A DNA stretch of 64,000 nt from Cocos nucifera. Its lineage: Eukaryota > Streptophyta > Magnoliopsida > Arecales > Arecaceae. This document shows, one piece after another, positions 47,929 to 58,714 of this stretch. A program made the translations under genes and the position numbers. Location: assembly GCA_006176705.1 (NCBI GenBank), contig QRFJ01000375.1, positions 682,001 to 746,000 on the forward strand, written 5' to 3'. Every line of letters starts with the position of its first letter. Within the stretch, counting starts at the first letter, position 1. The notes under the pieces were generated by a model. That model searched no databases, was not told the origin of the DNA, and worked only from the letters and a program-made list of their open reading frames with translations.

Positions 47929-48905
47929 TATGATAAATACTTAAATTAAGTCACTAGATGCACTAAATATAATAATAATTGATGTTATTTTATTGAAATT
48001 TGATGTTCTCTAGTATATTTTGCAGGTAATCAAGAGTTTGGGCTCATGCAACTCAAATTAAATTTAAATTGACTCAGATTCGAGTAAACCAAGCAACCAG
48101 CTCAAGAGCTAATCAAATCCGAGTGTAAACGCGATTTACTCATAAAGGAATTAGATGCAAGCTCTCAAGATTTAAGGATCTAGATTAGAAGATAATCTTT
48201 CACATGGATCAAAGTGTGAACACAATTTAAAGATCAATGGCTCAGAAACAACTCATCAAAGATCTAAGGGTCAATATCCAAAGAGTCATTCATCAAAACT
48301 CTTTCTTTAATCCCATGTCTAGAAAACATGAAAGCCTTCTCCCTTCCAACACTTATAAATAAGCCTCAACACCTTTACCCAAAAATCAATCAAGACAACG
48401 CTCAATCTCTCTCCAAGCTATTGTCTCTCTCTCTCTTTCTCTCATCTCCAAAAGTTCAAGAAAGGTACTAACCCTAGCACACCTTCCATTAAATCTAAGA
48501 GAGATCCTAAACCTAGTATCGCTATCATTTTTCTTCATATTCCCATTCTCCCATCTATCTTTCTTTCTTAGAGTTCCTAGACCAAACCTTCCAACCATCC
48601 TGCCACTGTCTGTACGGAGAAAGATGAAAGGATTCAAGAAGGCACATCTACCATCGAGCACAGCTAGAAGATCAACTTGGTTTAGTTATCTTATATTGCA
48701 TTTTTATATTTTTCTTTATGTATTTTATTTTGATCAATGAAAAATATTTTTGTTGTAATTTTCTTGTTTCTTTCTTAATATCTTGCAATTTATTTTCTTT
48801 CTTTTGCATTTTCAAAATAATCAACTAAGATCCATGTGGATATGATCCCGACTCACTCTATCTATATAGTAGTGAGTAGGGTTAATTTTTGTATGCCACG
48901 ACAAG
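47929..48905 (+). repeat. T5 3' LTR (about 977 bp)
   Basis: TGATAAATACTTAAATTAAG follows CTCGAGGACGAGTAAAG, a familiar context for Athila-type LTR starts. The right edge is placed where sequence like GTGAGTAGGGTTAATTTTTG gives way to T4 antisense-gene sequence; without the other LTR it is approximate. Confidence 0.6.
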
Positions 48906-49870
48906 CATTAGAGCTGCTAACGCAACGACCGCTTCACCAACAGCCCCCAAAATCGCTACCGATGGAATGTCGATCTGACCTGCTCTACCGATGGTGTATC
49001 AATCGGGCGGATAGCCATCGATGGAACATCGAGTCAACTCTTCTTCGACCTTCTTATGACCCAGCATCGACAGTTGACTTCCTCTTGTCCATTAAGTGGC
49101 GAACATCAGCCACCGAGATCGATGTTGAAGGATGCATAACTGCAAACAAAAAATAAAATTAGTTATAAGTAGGAAATCAAGTGAAAATAAAGACCCTAAA
49201 AGGCTACTTCAAACTATACCAATAGTCCATGCCAGACCAAGTCCAACATCGTACAAAGCCTAGTCGGTCAACAACTCTCTTTACGTTGGGACTTCCATAT
49301 CTCTCAACTTAAGAAAATCCTCTCGATCGGCAGTGTTGACCTGATTGTTATCATTCGAGCTAGTATTCGAGATTCCCCAAACAAAAGAAAAGCCCCAAGG
49401 TAAAGAAGAAGCAACAAAGAAAAACTGAAATTTCTAATCTTGGATAGACAAAGGAAGATCGGAGATGAAAGATAGACCCTTCCTCAGGCAAAAAACCATC
49501 AACCCTCGACTTTAGGATAAGGATGAAATATAAAGAAGGGTCGAAAGAGTGATAATCGAGGAATGGTCGGAATGGAATGACACAATAAAGTGAATGAGAT
49601 GAGAAGCTGAATGAAATTCAGTGCAAGTTGGGCCGAACAGACCTGATTGTAGTCTAGAATGTTCTGAATGAACTCCAAGACTGGGAAACAAAGATCCGAC
49701 CTAAGATTTTCTACATAAGAAAGCAACCTGACCCTAGGTGGAGAAGTCATCTGACCATCCTGACCAGGTGCAAATAATTGAAACTACTTCGGGATGTAAT
49801 ATTGCTTCTAAAGATAATCGACAAAGAATCGGCCAATGAATAAACCTCCACTGTTGGACCCAAAAAAAAA
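48906..49870 (-). pseudogene. T4 antisense gene, decayed
   Basis: On the minus strand 49750-49499 reads CSAQLALNFIQLLISF, then IPTIPRLSLFRPFFIF, a segment of the plant transposon-protein family encoded antisense in Tat elements; TPSVEQVRSTFHR near 49000 belongs to a later part. Frameshifts and stops break it. It is the third antisense gene of this type in the window, with T1 and T2. Confidence 0.65.
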
Positions 49871-50525
49871 TGTCCTACTTTCTCCTACCATTGATTTACC
49901 CTTATCAGCCATTATTAATGATGAAGAAAGATTTTAAGGAAGAATAAAAGAAAGAATAAATCTAACCTGATAATCAGAAGGGAACCAGATAAACTATAGA
50001 GATGAGGAAGGAAAAAGCTCTAGACAACACAAGGATTCACGATTGCAACAGGTTGTTTTAAAAAAAGTGAAGGTAACCCTATATACAGAAATTACCGATG
50101 GCCAAGATGAATCCAGGATCACCCAGATTCTGATGCGTGACGATATCTGGACTGGCTATCAATTGAATGCTTCGACACACCAATCCCTAGATCATGCCAT
50201 GTCATCATTATCCATGAGAGCATTCAAAACCCAATGATTATTCAACATGTGTCAACAATGGATTGAGACGAACTCAAATCAACCGAATCGTCGGGCTATC
50301 AAATCATTTTTCTGCTGAATGTGCTAATGATGGTTGCACGATCATCGAAACAATAAAATGGTCGAAAAATTTTTCGACTTATGAAGCAATCATTAATGCT
50401 TAACAATAAAGCACCTGCCAAATCGGAGCTTGAAATAACACATGATAACTCTCATCATTCAAAGTGTCAATCCACATAACAAGTAGCATGCCCTTCCACT
50501 ATTGAACTCGAGAGTGGGAGGCAAC
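49871..50525 (+). other. T4 3' noncoding region and polypurine tract
   Basis: No gene recognised. The last bases, GAGAGTGGGAGGCAAC (50510-50525), form the polypurine tract directly before LTR F. Confidence 0.6.
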
Positions 50526-51264
50526 TGTTAGGGCTATTGATTTTGCTCCCCCTAATTCGACATTTGTACTATGACTTATAGTCGGAATCACCAACTGATA
50601 GTTGGAATCACCGACCGACTGAACGACGGATAACATCCAACCTTCAACTAAAGTCCGATTTCGTCGACTATAAATTAGAAATAAAAGTCAAGCAACTCAC
50701 CACCGAATAAACTGACTATCAACCACCTCTATGCCCAACTCATAGTCGTTGACCAAATTAGCAACCGACTATCAATCAACAAATCATTTAATGGTCTATA
50801 ACTTTCAACTGGCTTTCCTAATAAACAAGATGACTCAGACAATCGACTAATCACCAACTGACAATTAGTCGGTATAATAATGACACCGACATATAGTCAG
50901 TGTAAGATTCACCGATATATAGTCGGCATATTATAAACCGCCAGTGCAAAGCATGCATAACTACAATTCATGAAGTTTAATTACTCATTCCATGATCAGA
51001 TAATGCTAGAATAAACGGGACCACATGCCTAAACATTATAAATGATTACCAACAATTTGCTTATAAAAGGAAAGTAAACAAATGATGTTGATAAGATAAT
51101 TATAGATGATACTCTGCTAATTTTAATTCTACTTACCAGTTCGATCACTCCTCCATTGACTTAAGCATCAAAAGATCCCCACCAAAAATACTTCTAGTCA
51201 ATGTTGACTTCTTTTGTAGGTGATCTTCTCCGACGATAGGCGCATTAGAGAATTGACTGTAATA
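50526..51264 (+). repeat. T4 3' LTR (LTR F, 739 bp)
   Basis: Starts TGTTAGGGCTATTG. It ends GTAATA where LTR E ends GCAACA, two C-to-T changes. Followed by GATTT at 51265-51269. TATA box at 51062-51070. Confidence 0.85.
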
Positions 51265-51269
51265 GATTT

Positions 51270-51607
51270 CAAGAAACTTGGAGAAGAAGTAAAACTCATC
51301 AAGATAATATCTAAACTCATCAAGGTATACAAAGATTTACTTATTCATACTATTCTTTAGAAAGAGGTAATAAAACTCATCAAGGTATACAAAGGGAAGG
51401 AGCAAAGAAAGATCTGTAAATACGTATGTTTTGTGGGATACTTTCCAACATACAAAAGGAAGACTTCTCTTGAACAATGATGTTCATCTCGATGTCATCA
51501 AATTTCAAGCATGGTACCTGATTAGAAATAACTTAATAAAATTAGTTGCACATGCCTGATAAACCAACCACCGCTCCAAAATCTGAACTTGTGTAACAAG
51601 CTGCAAC
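51270..51607. other. Flank between T4 and the MAM33-like gene
   Basis: Contains a direct repeat of AACTCATCAAGGTATACAAA (near 51314 and 51373). It should include the 3' UTR of the minus-strand gene. Nothing else was recognised. Confidence 0.5.
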
Positions 51608-54046
51608 TCAATTTGGTTCACACTCTGTGATGAAGGTGCCCACATTCTTAAACCAACTCATCACATTCTGATAAACTTTCACATAAAGCCAAGCTTGTAG
51701 AAATGGGAAAAGGCTCTTGTTTACACCACGTGTCTCGATGTACTGTTGAAATGCATCCCTCATTTTCCAATCTATCTCTCTGCCAATTCAACCGGGCAAA
51801 AAAAGTCAACTGAAAATGCAAATACTGACCACTCACAATCCTAACATCGAAGACTTGAAAAACTGAAAGAAAGTCTAGCTCCCTACCAATTCAACCGGGA
51901 AAGAAAAAGAAAGCTACAACATGCAGTGGTCAGATGTGGTTCCAAAACCATGAGGAAATTCTAGAGGAACTATTAATAAGGCAACATTTCCTCTATTTTG
52001 GTTTGCTGTTTCACAAATTTAGCCATTGAAGTTACTTCAGTACTTTTAATCATTCTGCTGAAATATGTTTCGCATTTGGCTTTAACAATGTCCATAATTT
52101 TTGTAACAGACTCCCAAAATATCTATGAAACTATTTGACTGCATATACAATTAGATAATGTGTATGCATGAGCGGGACTTACATAAGAAAATTATCATGC
52201 TTATGACATTCTTCTGATTTTGTGCCATCAAAAAGGCTCAGAAGAGAGCTATCCTAAGAAAATTGGATGGAACTAGCCTAGAGAAACGCACAAACTAAAG
52301 GTACAAAACACAATAGGGGAATAGGGAAATAGGGAAAGAGCTCCAACTAGAACAGAAATGATTAAAAAAAAAAAAATCTCGGAAAGCTTCAACAATAAAA
52401 TTCAAAACCCCTAGTACCATAACAGTATAAACAGAAGGCACACGGATATCTGACTGGCAAATAATAATAAGGATAGTATATAGTTTGAATTTCTCATAGT
52501 ATTTTGCACTGTTTGATTAAAAAAAGAGTTTGGTTGATAAAGGAAGCCCAGATATAATTAAAACTCGGCATCCACACCAAAGACCTGGTCTTAACCTCCC
52601 TTATAGAGGCTGGGAATGGTGCACATAAAAGATACCTAGCTCATGACTCTGAAGAATCTAGGGCCACATGATGCCTTCAGTCCCTTTAGCTCACAAAATA
52701 ATGTTAGAGCCAAAGTACAAGAACCTTTGGCCATAATTAGATACGAAGAAAAAATTAAACGTTCTTGAGGTCTGACACATAAAATAACATGAAAACTCTA
52801 ATGGAGTCAAACGGAACGAAGGTGGTGGATTTGACATCAAACATCATATGAGTGCTATAGCAATCTATATGCGTTCAAAATATCATGATGGCTGATGCAC
52901 CCTTTAATCATTGCAAGCTCTAGCCTAGTCACCAGTTCAAACATATTGGAAATGGATTACATTGGGAAGAGACAAGCAACCTCGCTGAGTTCACCTCCTT
53001 TGTAATCAAGAATAACAGGTGGTTCGGAAACATCCCCAAGACAATATTTTTATAGCAACCAGAGATGATAAATTAGTGGATATACCGGTAGTGCAAACAC
53101 TCAAACAGCCCATATTGCATCACATATTCAGCTTTTTTTCCAAACATTTTAAACCATTTTCGTTTAACAGTTGGTGCCAAACCAAACAGACCTTCCATCT
53201 CTATAGCAATCACCAGATCATACTCAAAATCACCAATAAATAAAAACAGTAACTGCAAAAAAAATAGATTGGATTTGGAAGAAATTAGAGTTTTCAGCTC
53301 AAAATGAAGGATAATGGCAAAAGAACTGCCAGATTCATTCGATTGCTAATAATAATAGTAAATTAAATAAATAAATATGTAAAAAAATAAAGTACAAATA
53401 AATCAAAAGAAAGGAAGAGAGAAAATTGGAGGTATGAGGCGTTACTGGAAGACACGGCCCTGGTACACGGAGATGGAGGCAGGGGAGATGCTGGGCTTGA
53501 GGCAGATGGAATGGATCCCGACGCCGTCCGGGTAGAGGCCGCAGAGGAAAAGCAGGGACAGCTCGCGCCCGGGCTTCGACACGTCGACGAAGAGACACAA
53601 TTCGCTGATCACATCGCAGGCAGCGGCGGAGACGGCTCCGCGGCCCGGGAGGATATGGGCCCGGCGATCGACCCAGACGGTGATCTCTTCCTCCCCGTAC
53701 GCCCTCCGGAGGACCGGCCCGCCCTGCCGCTCCATCGCCCCCTCCACCATGGAGAACGGCGGCGGCGGCGGCTTCACCTTCTACTGATCAGACGGACATA
53801 TATATATATAGAGAGAGAGAGAGAAGTCAGGAAAGTGCTAAGAAGAAATAAAGGGAGAGATGGAATGGGAGGCTTTCTAGTAGTCACCGGGGATGGGGAT
53901 ATCTCGGAGAGCTCGAGGCGGTACTCTTCGAGGGAGCGAAGGAGAGGGGCGAGGACGGGGTCAGGCGAGGCCGACGAGAGCCGCCTCCCGGCCGTAGAAA
54001 ACCAGAGGATGGCGGCGCCGCCGACGCTGAAGGCCCGCTTCCACAT
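51608..54046 (-). CDS. Mitochondrial glycoprotein (MAM33/p32-type) family protein, three exons
   Basis: Exons on the minus strand: 54046-53888 (159 nt), 53780-53446 (335 nt), 51779-51608 (172 nt); together 666 nt, 221 residues plus TGA, with no internal stop. Splice sites are GT-AG: exon 2 ends TTCCA before GTAACG, and exon 3 resumes after a GGCAG acceptor in matching phase. Residues 1-~30 (MWKRAFSVGGAAILWFSTAG, then RRLSSAS) look like a mitochondrial transit peptide. The middle has LRRAYGEEEITVWVDRR and FLCGLYPDGVGIHSICLKP. The C-terminus has RDAFQQYIETRGVN, LFPFLQAWLYVK and MSWFKNVGTFI, typical of plant MAM33 relatives. Family members are acidic matrix proteins, linked to oxidative phosphorylation and mitochondrial translation; the exact role here is inferred. 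GC-rich codon use in exons 1-2 contrasts with all neighbours. The only convincing host gene in the window. Confidence 0.85.
51780..53445 (-). other. Intron 2 of the MAM33-like gene (1666 bp)
   Basis: AT-rich, no coding domain recognised. Bounded by GTAACG and a GCAG acceptor preceded by a weak pyrimidine region. Short open frames inside it (e.g. 53258-53073 minus) show no family motif. Intron 1 (53887-53781, 107 bp) has a CT/TA microsatellite before its TAG acceptor. Confidence 0.75.
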
Positions 54047-54135
54047 GTCTCCGGAAATAACGGCCGCTAGGGTTTAGGGTACAAAGTGCCGGCACGCCAG
54101 CGACGGCCCAAGGGTTCTTGACTTATAATACTTCC
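54047..54135 (-). promoter_or_regulatory. MAM33-like gene promoter with telo-box and site II motif
   Basis: On the minus strand ACCCTAAACCCTA (54080-54068) is a telo-box lying 20-35 bases before the ATG. TGGGCC (54110-54105) is a site II element. TATTATAAG near 54122-54130 is a candidate TATA. Telo-box plus site II is a known pairing in plant promoters of ribosomal and mitochondrial protein genes. Confidence 0.65.
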
Positions 54136-55454
54136 CTATATTAAAAAAAAAAAAAAAAAATTTCTCCACGCGATCACTATAGCATCCATGAAGCTACACC
54201 ATCTCCATTTCGATGGTATAAAAAAAAATTTCTCCTTAAAAAAATATAAATTTTATTAGACCGTATCCATATAACATAGTTTTACACTTTAAATGAATAT
54301 GAATAAATTGATAGAATTACTAAAACATCTGATATTTAAACTCATTATAAACCCGTAAGAATAAGTAACTAATTAAAAACCCATGTATTACAGGAGCAGG
54401 ATAATTATAATATATAATTATTAATTTTTTAATAATAAATATTTATAATAAATATTTTTTTAATTTTTTAATTTTTTATTTTATTTTATTTAGTATATAT
54501 ATAATATTTTATTTTTTTCCTTTTTTCTCATTCTCATATCTTCTTCATGCTTGCTAGTGCCATCCTAGTCCCTTCTATCACCTCACCACGACTCTCGTTC
54601 TCTTTTGGCAAATGTTAATCTCAATTGCAACCTCATCTTCTCTCTTCTTCTCATACTTTCCCCATGCCTATCATGCTGCCCCACCTCTTATTCCCTTCTT
54701 TCTCGGCAAACGTCAATCTTAATTGCATTGCCTGCCCCTGTCGATACCACCACCACCCGTGCCACCACTACCCCTCCTTCCTCCTCCCTTGCCTCCTATC
54801 CGGCTCCCTTCCTATCATCGCCAACATCTTCCATCCCGGCCATCCCCCTTTCGCCCGGCCCCCCGAGGAAGGGACGAGGTTTCAGGGAGTATTATTAATA
54901 ATAAATATTAATAATATATGTGCTTTCCAATTAATACATCGAGTTTAATATATATGTAGATATGGAAATATTGATACAGCATAGATTAAACAATCTAATC
55001 ATCGACCAACAAAAAAGAAAAGCTCATCCTATAGAAGCAACAGAAAATTTATTTCTAAGAGAATAGTTATAAGAAATACCAAATATTTATATAAACCATT
55101 AAAGTAATTATCTCTACTGAGGCCCCATCAAAATCATCATCTTTACGCTAATTGAGTCAATGAAAACCATCACAAAGATGAAAGAGTTTCTTCGAAACGC
55201 CATATCCCAATTCAACATCCAATCTTTAAAGAAAAAAATCTTGAAGTTCTAAAAAAAGAATACCTACAGCATATAGAGTATTGTTTTATATATAATAAAA
55301 ATAGGAGGAAAAGATAACATAAAAGTATTGAGAATCAAGATAATAAATAATAAAAAAAATCTCTAGAACCTATATGTCAAAATTATTTAAATTTTAATTA
55401 GTAATAACTTCATAAATAAATCCTCCCACCCCTCTCTCCCTTCCTCCTCTGTAT
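54136..55454. other. Intergenic region between two divergent host genes
   Basis: Mostly AT-rich. 54530-54895 is C/T-rich with a partial internal repeat (GGCAAATGTTAATCTCAATT near 54607 and GGCAAACGTCAATCTTAATT near 54704). Overlapping plus-strand open frames there are low-complexity (Pro/Ser/Thr/His) and show no family. No RNA gene seen. Confidence 0.5.
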
Positions 55455-55464
55455 TATATATAAA
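55455..55464 (+). promoter_or_regulatory. TATA box of the putative plus-strand gene
   Basis: TATATATAAA followed by ACCCACC and a CT-rich leader, 105 bases before the ATG at 55569. Confidence 0.5.
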
Positions 55465-55568
55465 CCCACCTTCTATGACCTCGTCTCCTCTCCTTCCTCT
55501 ATTTCTCTTTGGTCTTTATTCCTTTGCTCTTGCAGCCTTGTTTAGGATTGAGATCAAGTAGGAAGGAG

Positions 55569-55769
55569 ATGGCGAAGGATCGGGCAAGCAAATTGAAGAG
55601 AGCACCGTTGGTGGTGTCATTCAAGAAGATGCTGATCGACTTCATGCCAGACATCGCTAGGGTGTCACTGGTAGAGTTCAGCGGATTTTTAAAGGTGCTA
55701 GGCGATGCTCTGGACAATGTTGCCATTGCCATCATCGAGCTTAGTGGCTACTTCGCTTTCATCGGCAAG
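55569..55769 (+). CDS. Putative first exon of an unidentified host gene (67 codons)
   Basis: ATG at 55569 in the context AGGAGATGGCG starts MAKDRASKLKRAPLVVSFKK. The exon stays open to GCAAG, then GTAAACAT at 55770, a good donor in phase 0. TATA box and CT-rich leader lie upstream. The sequence (SFKKMLIDFMPD, VEFSGFLKVLGDALDNVAIA) is mostly helical; a faint resemblance to the first exon of glycolipid-transfer/ACD11-like proteins (FKK, then V-x-x-FS, then a hydrophobic helix) is a guess. No second exon was recognised before C3 at 56217; if real, the rest lies beyond the window or is lost. Confidence 0.4.
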
Positions 55770-56216
55770 GTAAACATCCCTTCTCTCCAAAACTCAAAAG
55801 ATTTGATCTGCCTCCACTCCACCAACCTTTGCGCTCTTCTCTCCAAAACTCAAAAGATAGACGGTGGCACCAAGTGTACTGTTGGTTTCTGACTCCTTTA
55901 AGGAGTCGGTCAGGAGGAGAAGAAGACTCCCACTGGGACTTTTCTGATTTATTTTATTTTATTTTTTATACTTTAAGATCTATGCATGGAAAGCTAGAGC
56001 TCGACATGCGGCACGTTAGAAGGATTTTGATTTTCTGAGTTGGCAACACTACGATACTCCTTTATAGAGTATTGTTATATATATATATATATGTGTGTGT
56101 GTCTGTATGATTGGATTACTATTTTGCTCCTATCCATTTTATAAATATTAAAAAAAGGTACATTTGATTGTTATGATAAATTTAAATTATAATGAGATTC
56201 ATCGTGAAGGGAATAG
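55770..56216. other. Stretch between the putative exon and C3
   Basis: Contains a 23-bp direct repeat starting CTTCTCTCCAAAACTC (55780 and 55836) and a perfect inverted repeat GACTCCTT-T-AAGGAGTC (55891-55907). A TA/TG microsatellite lies at ~56078-56105. No further exon recognised. Confidence 0.5.
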
Positions 56217-58714
56217 TGCAAGATTTGCAGTGCTATTTTCGAAAACTTTTTCAAAAATAGTAAAAATTATAGTAAATTAATTTAATTAATTAATTACTAA
56301 TCATATCAGATTAATAAATTCTATATAAAAGAATCTAAATATAATATGCATGCATTTATATAGATCTGAAAAGAAAAACTATGCAGTAAATAATTTACTA
56401 CATCTATGTGTTCAGAACATAATACCTTACACGAGTAGTCAATCACCACGATCTGATCATCATCTAGAAGGTCTGCTGGTCATGACTCAGCCACATAAAT
56501 ATTTGACCTTCATAGATCATCCACATAAGGCTCCTGATCCTGATCAACTCCTCTCGAGTGCTAGCTCGATGAAGAATGCTCTTGACGGCTAGATCTGATC
56601 GAACAGTTTCGATCTCCCTCCATCGTAACTTTGGATGCTCAGCAGGGGTAGAAGAGAGGATGACGAAGCACTCCACAAAATTTTGTAAAGATTTGATGCT
56701 CAGATCTTACAAAATCAAGATAGGAACTCTAGATCATGAACTAGGGCTGTGCAACACCCAAACCCTAGCATCAAGCTTTTTCCCTCAATTTTTCTTCTCA
56801 AAATTTTTTCTTATTTTCTTTCAGACTATGGAAGGGCTCATGTACTAGAGGAGAGGAGTCTCAAAAAAACTTGAACCTAGAAAAAATTCCAAGAATTTTA
56901 TAGAGGGCACACAAGAGAAGGTGGCGTGGAGAAAAGGTAAGATAAGGAAGTTGTTTCATTCAAATTCAAACTCTATTTAAATTTAAATGGCAACTAATCT
57001 TACCTTATCTCTCTAGGACATGGAAAGGAGGGGCGTGAGCCCTCTTTGCATGGGAAAACATTCATGAGAAACCTTTTTTTCATGGAGAATAGAATGGTGC
57101 AAACAAGGGTGATGTGGCACATGTCAAGACTAGGTCAAACCAATCATAAAACCTCTCATCCAATTGAACCAACCCAATCCAAATTGGTTATACCCAATTA
57201 GACTAAATTAAACCCAACTAATTTAGGCTCAATTAGGCTTAGTTAAATTCTAATTAAATTAGAAATTAATTAAACCCAACTCTTGATCAAATTAGGGATC
57301 ATACTTCCTCGATGATTAGATCATCTCATAACCTAATCGGATCAAACCCAACTGAATCTAATTCAATTGAACTTGATCTAAAAATAATTACTCAATCAAA
57401 TTAAGTTAATTAGCAATTAAATTACTAATAAAATCTCTCATAAATTTAGAGTCTAAATCTAATGGATATCCGAGCAATAGAGTCCCATCAAAATGAAACT
57501 CATGATCAAAGAGTCCCAAACCAGTGGGACTCTTAATCCCGATGTCCAAAACAAGTGAAACTCATGATTGTAGAACTATAGAGTCCCAGATAAGTAGGAT
57601 TCAGAGCCTCAGAGCAGTATAACTCTTAGTCGAAGAGTTCTAGTTCAATGGAACTCTTGACCACAGACTCCTAGATATTGAGACTCAGTGTCCTAATCCA
57701 GTAGGACTCCCGATCAAAGAGTCCCAGTCTAGTGAAACTCTTGACCTTAGAGACTCAGTTGAGTGGGACTCTTCACCAACCATCAGATCAGGTAGGAACC
57801 TCTATGCGTGTGATTCTGTAGGTCCGAACCTAAGCCGATAGCATAGAAACCAATTTTTGTACTAATCAAAGTGACCAACTAGCAATGGTACCCGACATCT
57901 AGATAGGTTGAATAGTCACAATCGCAACATTTAGAACCTACGAGAATATGGTTACCGTATAATTCATCCCTTTGACCTCTGTGCATATGATGACTTTAGG
58001 GTTTGACTGTCAACCCTAAAAGATACATTCAAATCGTGTCTCAAAATAATTAGTCTTGTGACCCCTCATAAGGACTACCCTGACCAAGGCTTTGCTAAAT
58101 TGAAATACTATTGAACACAGCTCCAAAACTAAGAGTGATCAATCTCATCTTGATACATGCACCGACTCCTCAAGTACTTAACTGTGCCCAGAATCCTTTC
58201 ATCACTGAATTAAAAATTCAGATAGTCTGACACCAAAGCACAGTGAGTTGCTTGGAAGTCACTATAGTAATCTTAGGTCAGAAGAACAGTTATACTCATA
58301 TTCCATCAGAGCAAATCTTGATAGCAGAAAAGTTCTGAAGTTGATCATGTTCAGTGCAGATGTACCCATATATCCCACTTACATGCTATACTAGTGTCTC
58401 AGCACTCCTTGGTTATGAGGACAACCAACCTATATGGCATGCAACGATCTATACTCGATAAACATAGTCGTCCTAAGTAACAATGTATCATTTGATCATG
58501 AATAATTTTAAGAACTAAATGATAAATTCTTCTTTGTCGAATTCTAGATAGTCCTAAGGATTTTATCACAATACAGGAGTTCATTAGAAGACAATAGAAT
58601 TTATGATGAAAAATATCAAAATAATTTTTATTAATTTATAATTCATATATAATTATAAATGTATAGCCCAACCATCAACAAACTGATGATTGGCTTTGAA
58701 ATATATTTTCAATA
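56217..58714 (-). repeat. C3 3' LTR (2498 bp)
   Basis: On the minus strand it starts TATTGAAAATAT after GTTCAAGTGGGAGAT and ends near CTTGCA at 56217. A TATA box (inverted) is at 56895-56902, and 31-bp hairpin repeats at ~57470-57785. Resembles both C2 LTRs. Confidence 0.8.

Larger units (their letters stand above)
43150..48905 (+). mobile_element. T5: Athila-type gypsy element lacking its 5' end
   Basis: Begins abruptly in the gag-protease junction, then protease, RT, RNase H, integrase, a noncoding 3' region and a 3' LTR (47929-48905). No 5' LTR or main gag. T4 antisense-gene sequence follows directly. Confidence 0.8.
27960..51264 (+). mobile_element. T4: Tat-type gypsy element carrying nested insertions
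   Basis: Two related LTRs (27960-28676 and 50526-51264), a 5-bp target duplication, primer site, gag, protease, RT, RNase H and antisense gene are all present in order. C2 interrupts the RT/RNase H region and T5 lies between RNase H and the antisense gene. T4's own integrase was not found. Confidence 0.85.

Noticed and set aside
53511..54077. Long plus-strand open frame of 188 codons
   Set aside because: It is the complement of MAM33-like exons 1 and 2 and intron 1; the minus-strand frame has family motifs and matching splice sites.
54605..54948. Three overlapping plus-strand frames rich in Pro, Ser, Thr and His
   Set aside because: Low-complexity C/T-rich sequence open in all frames; no domain or splice support.
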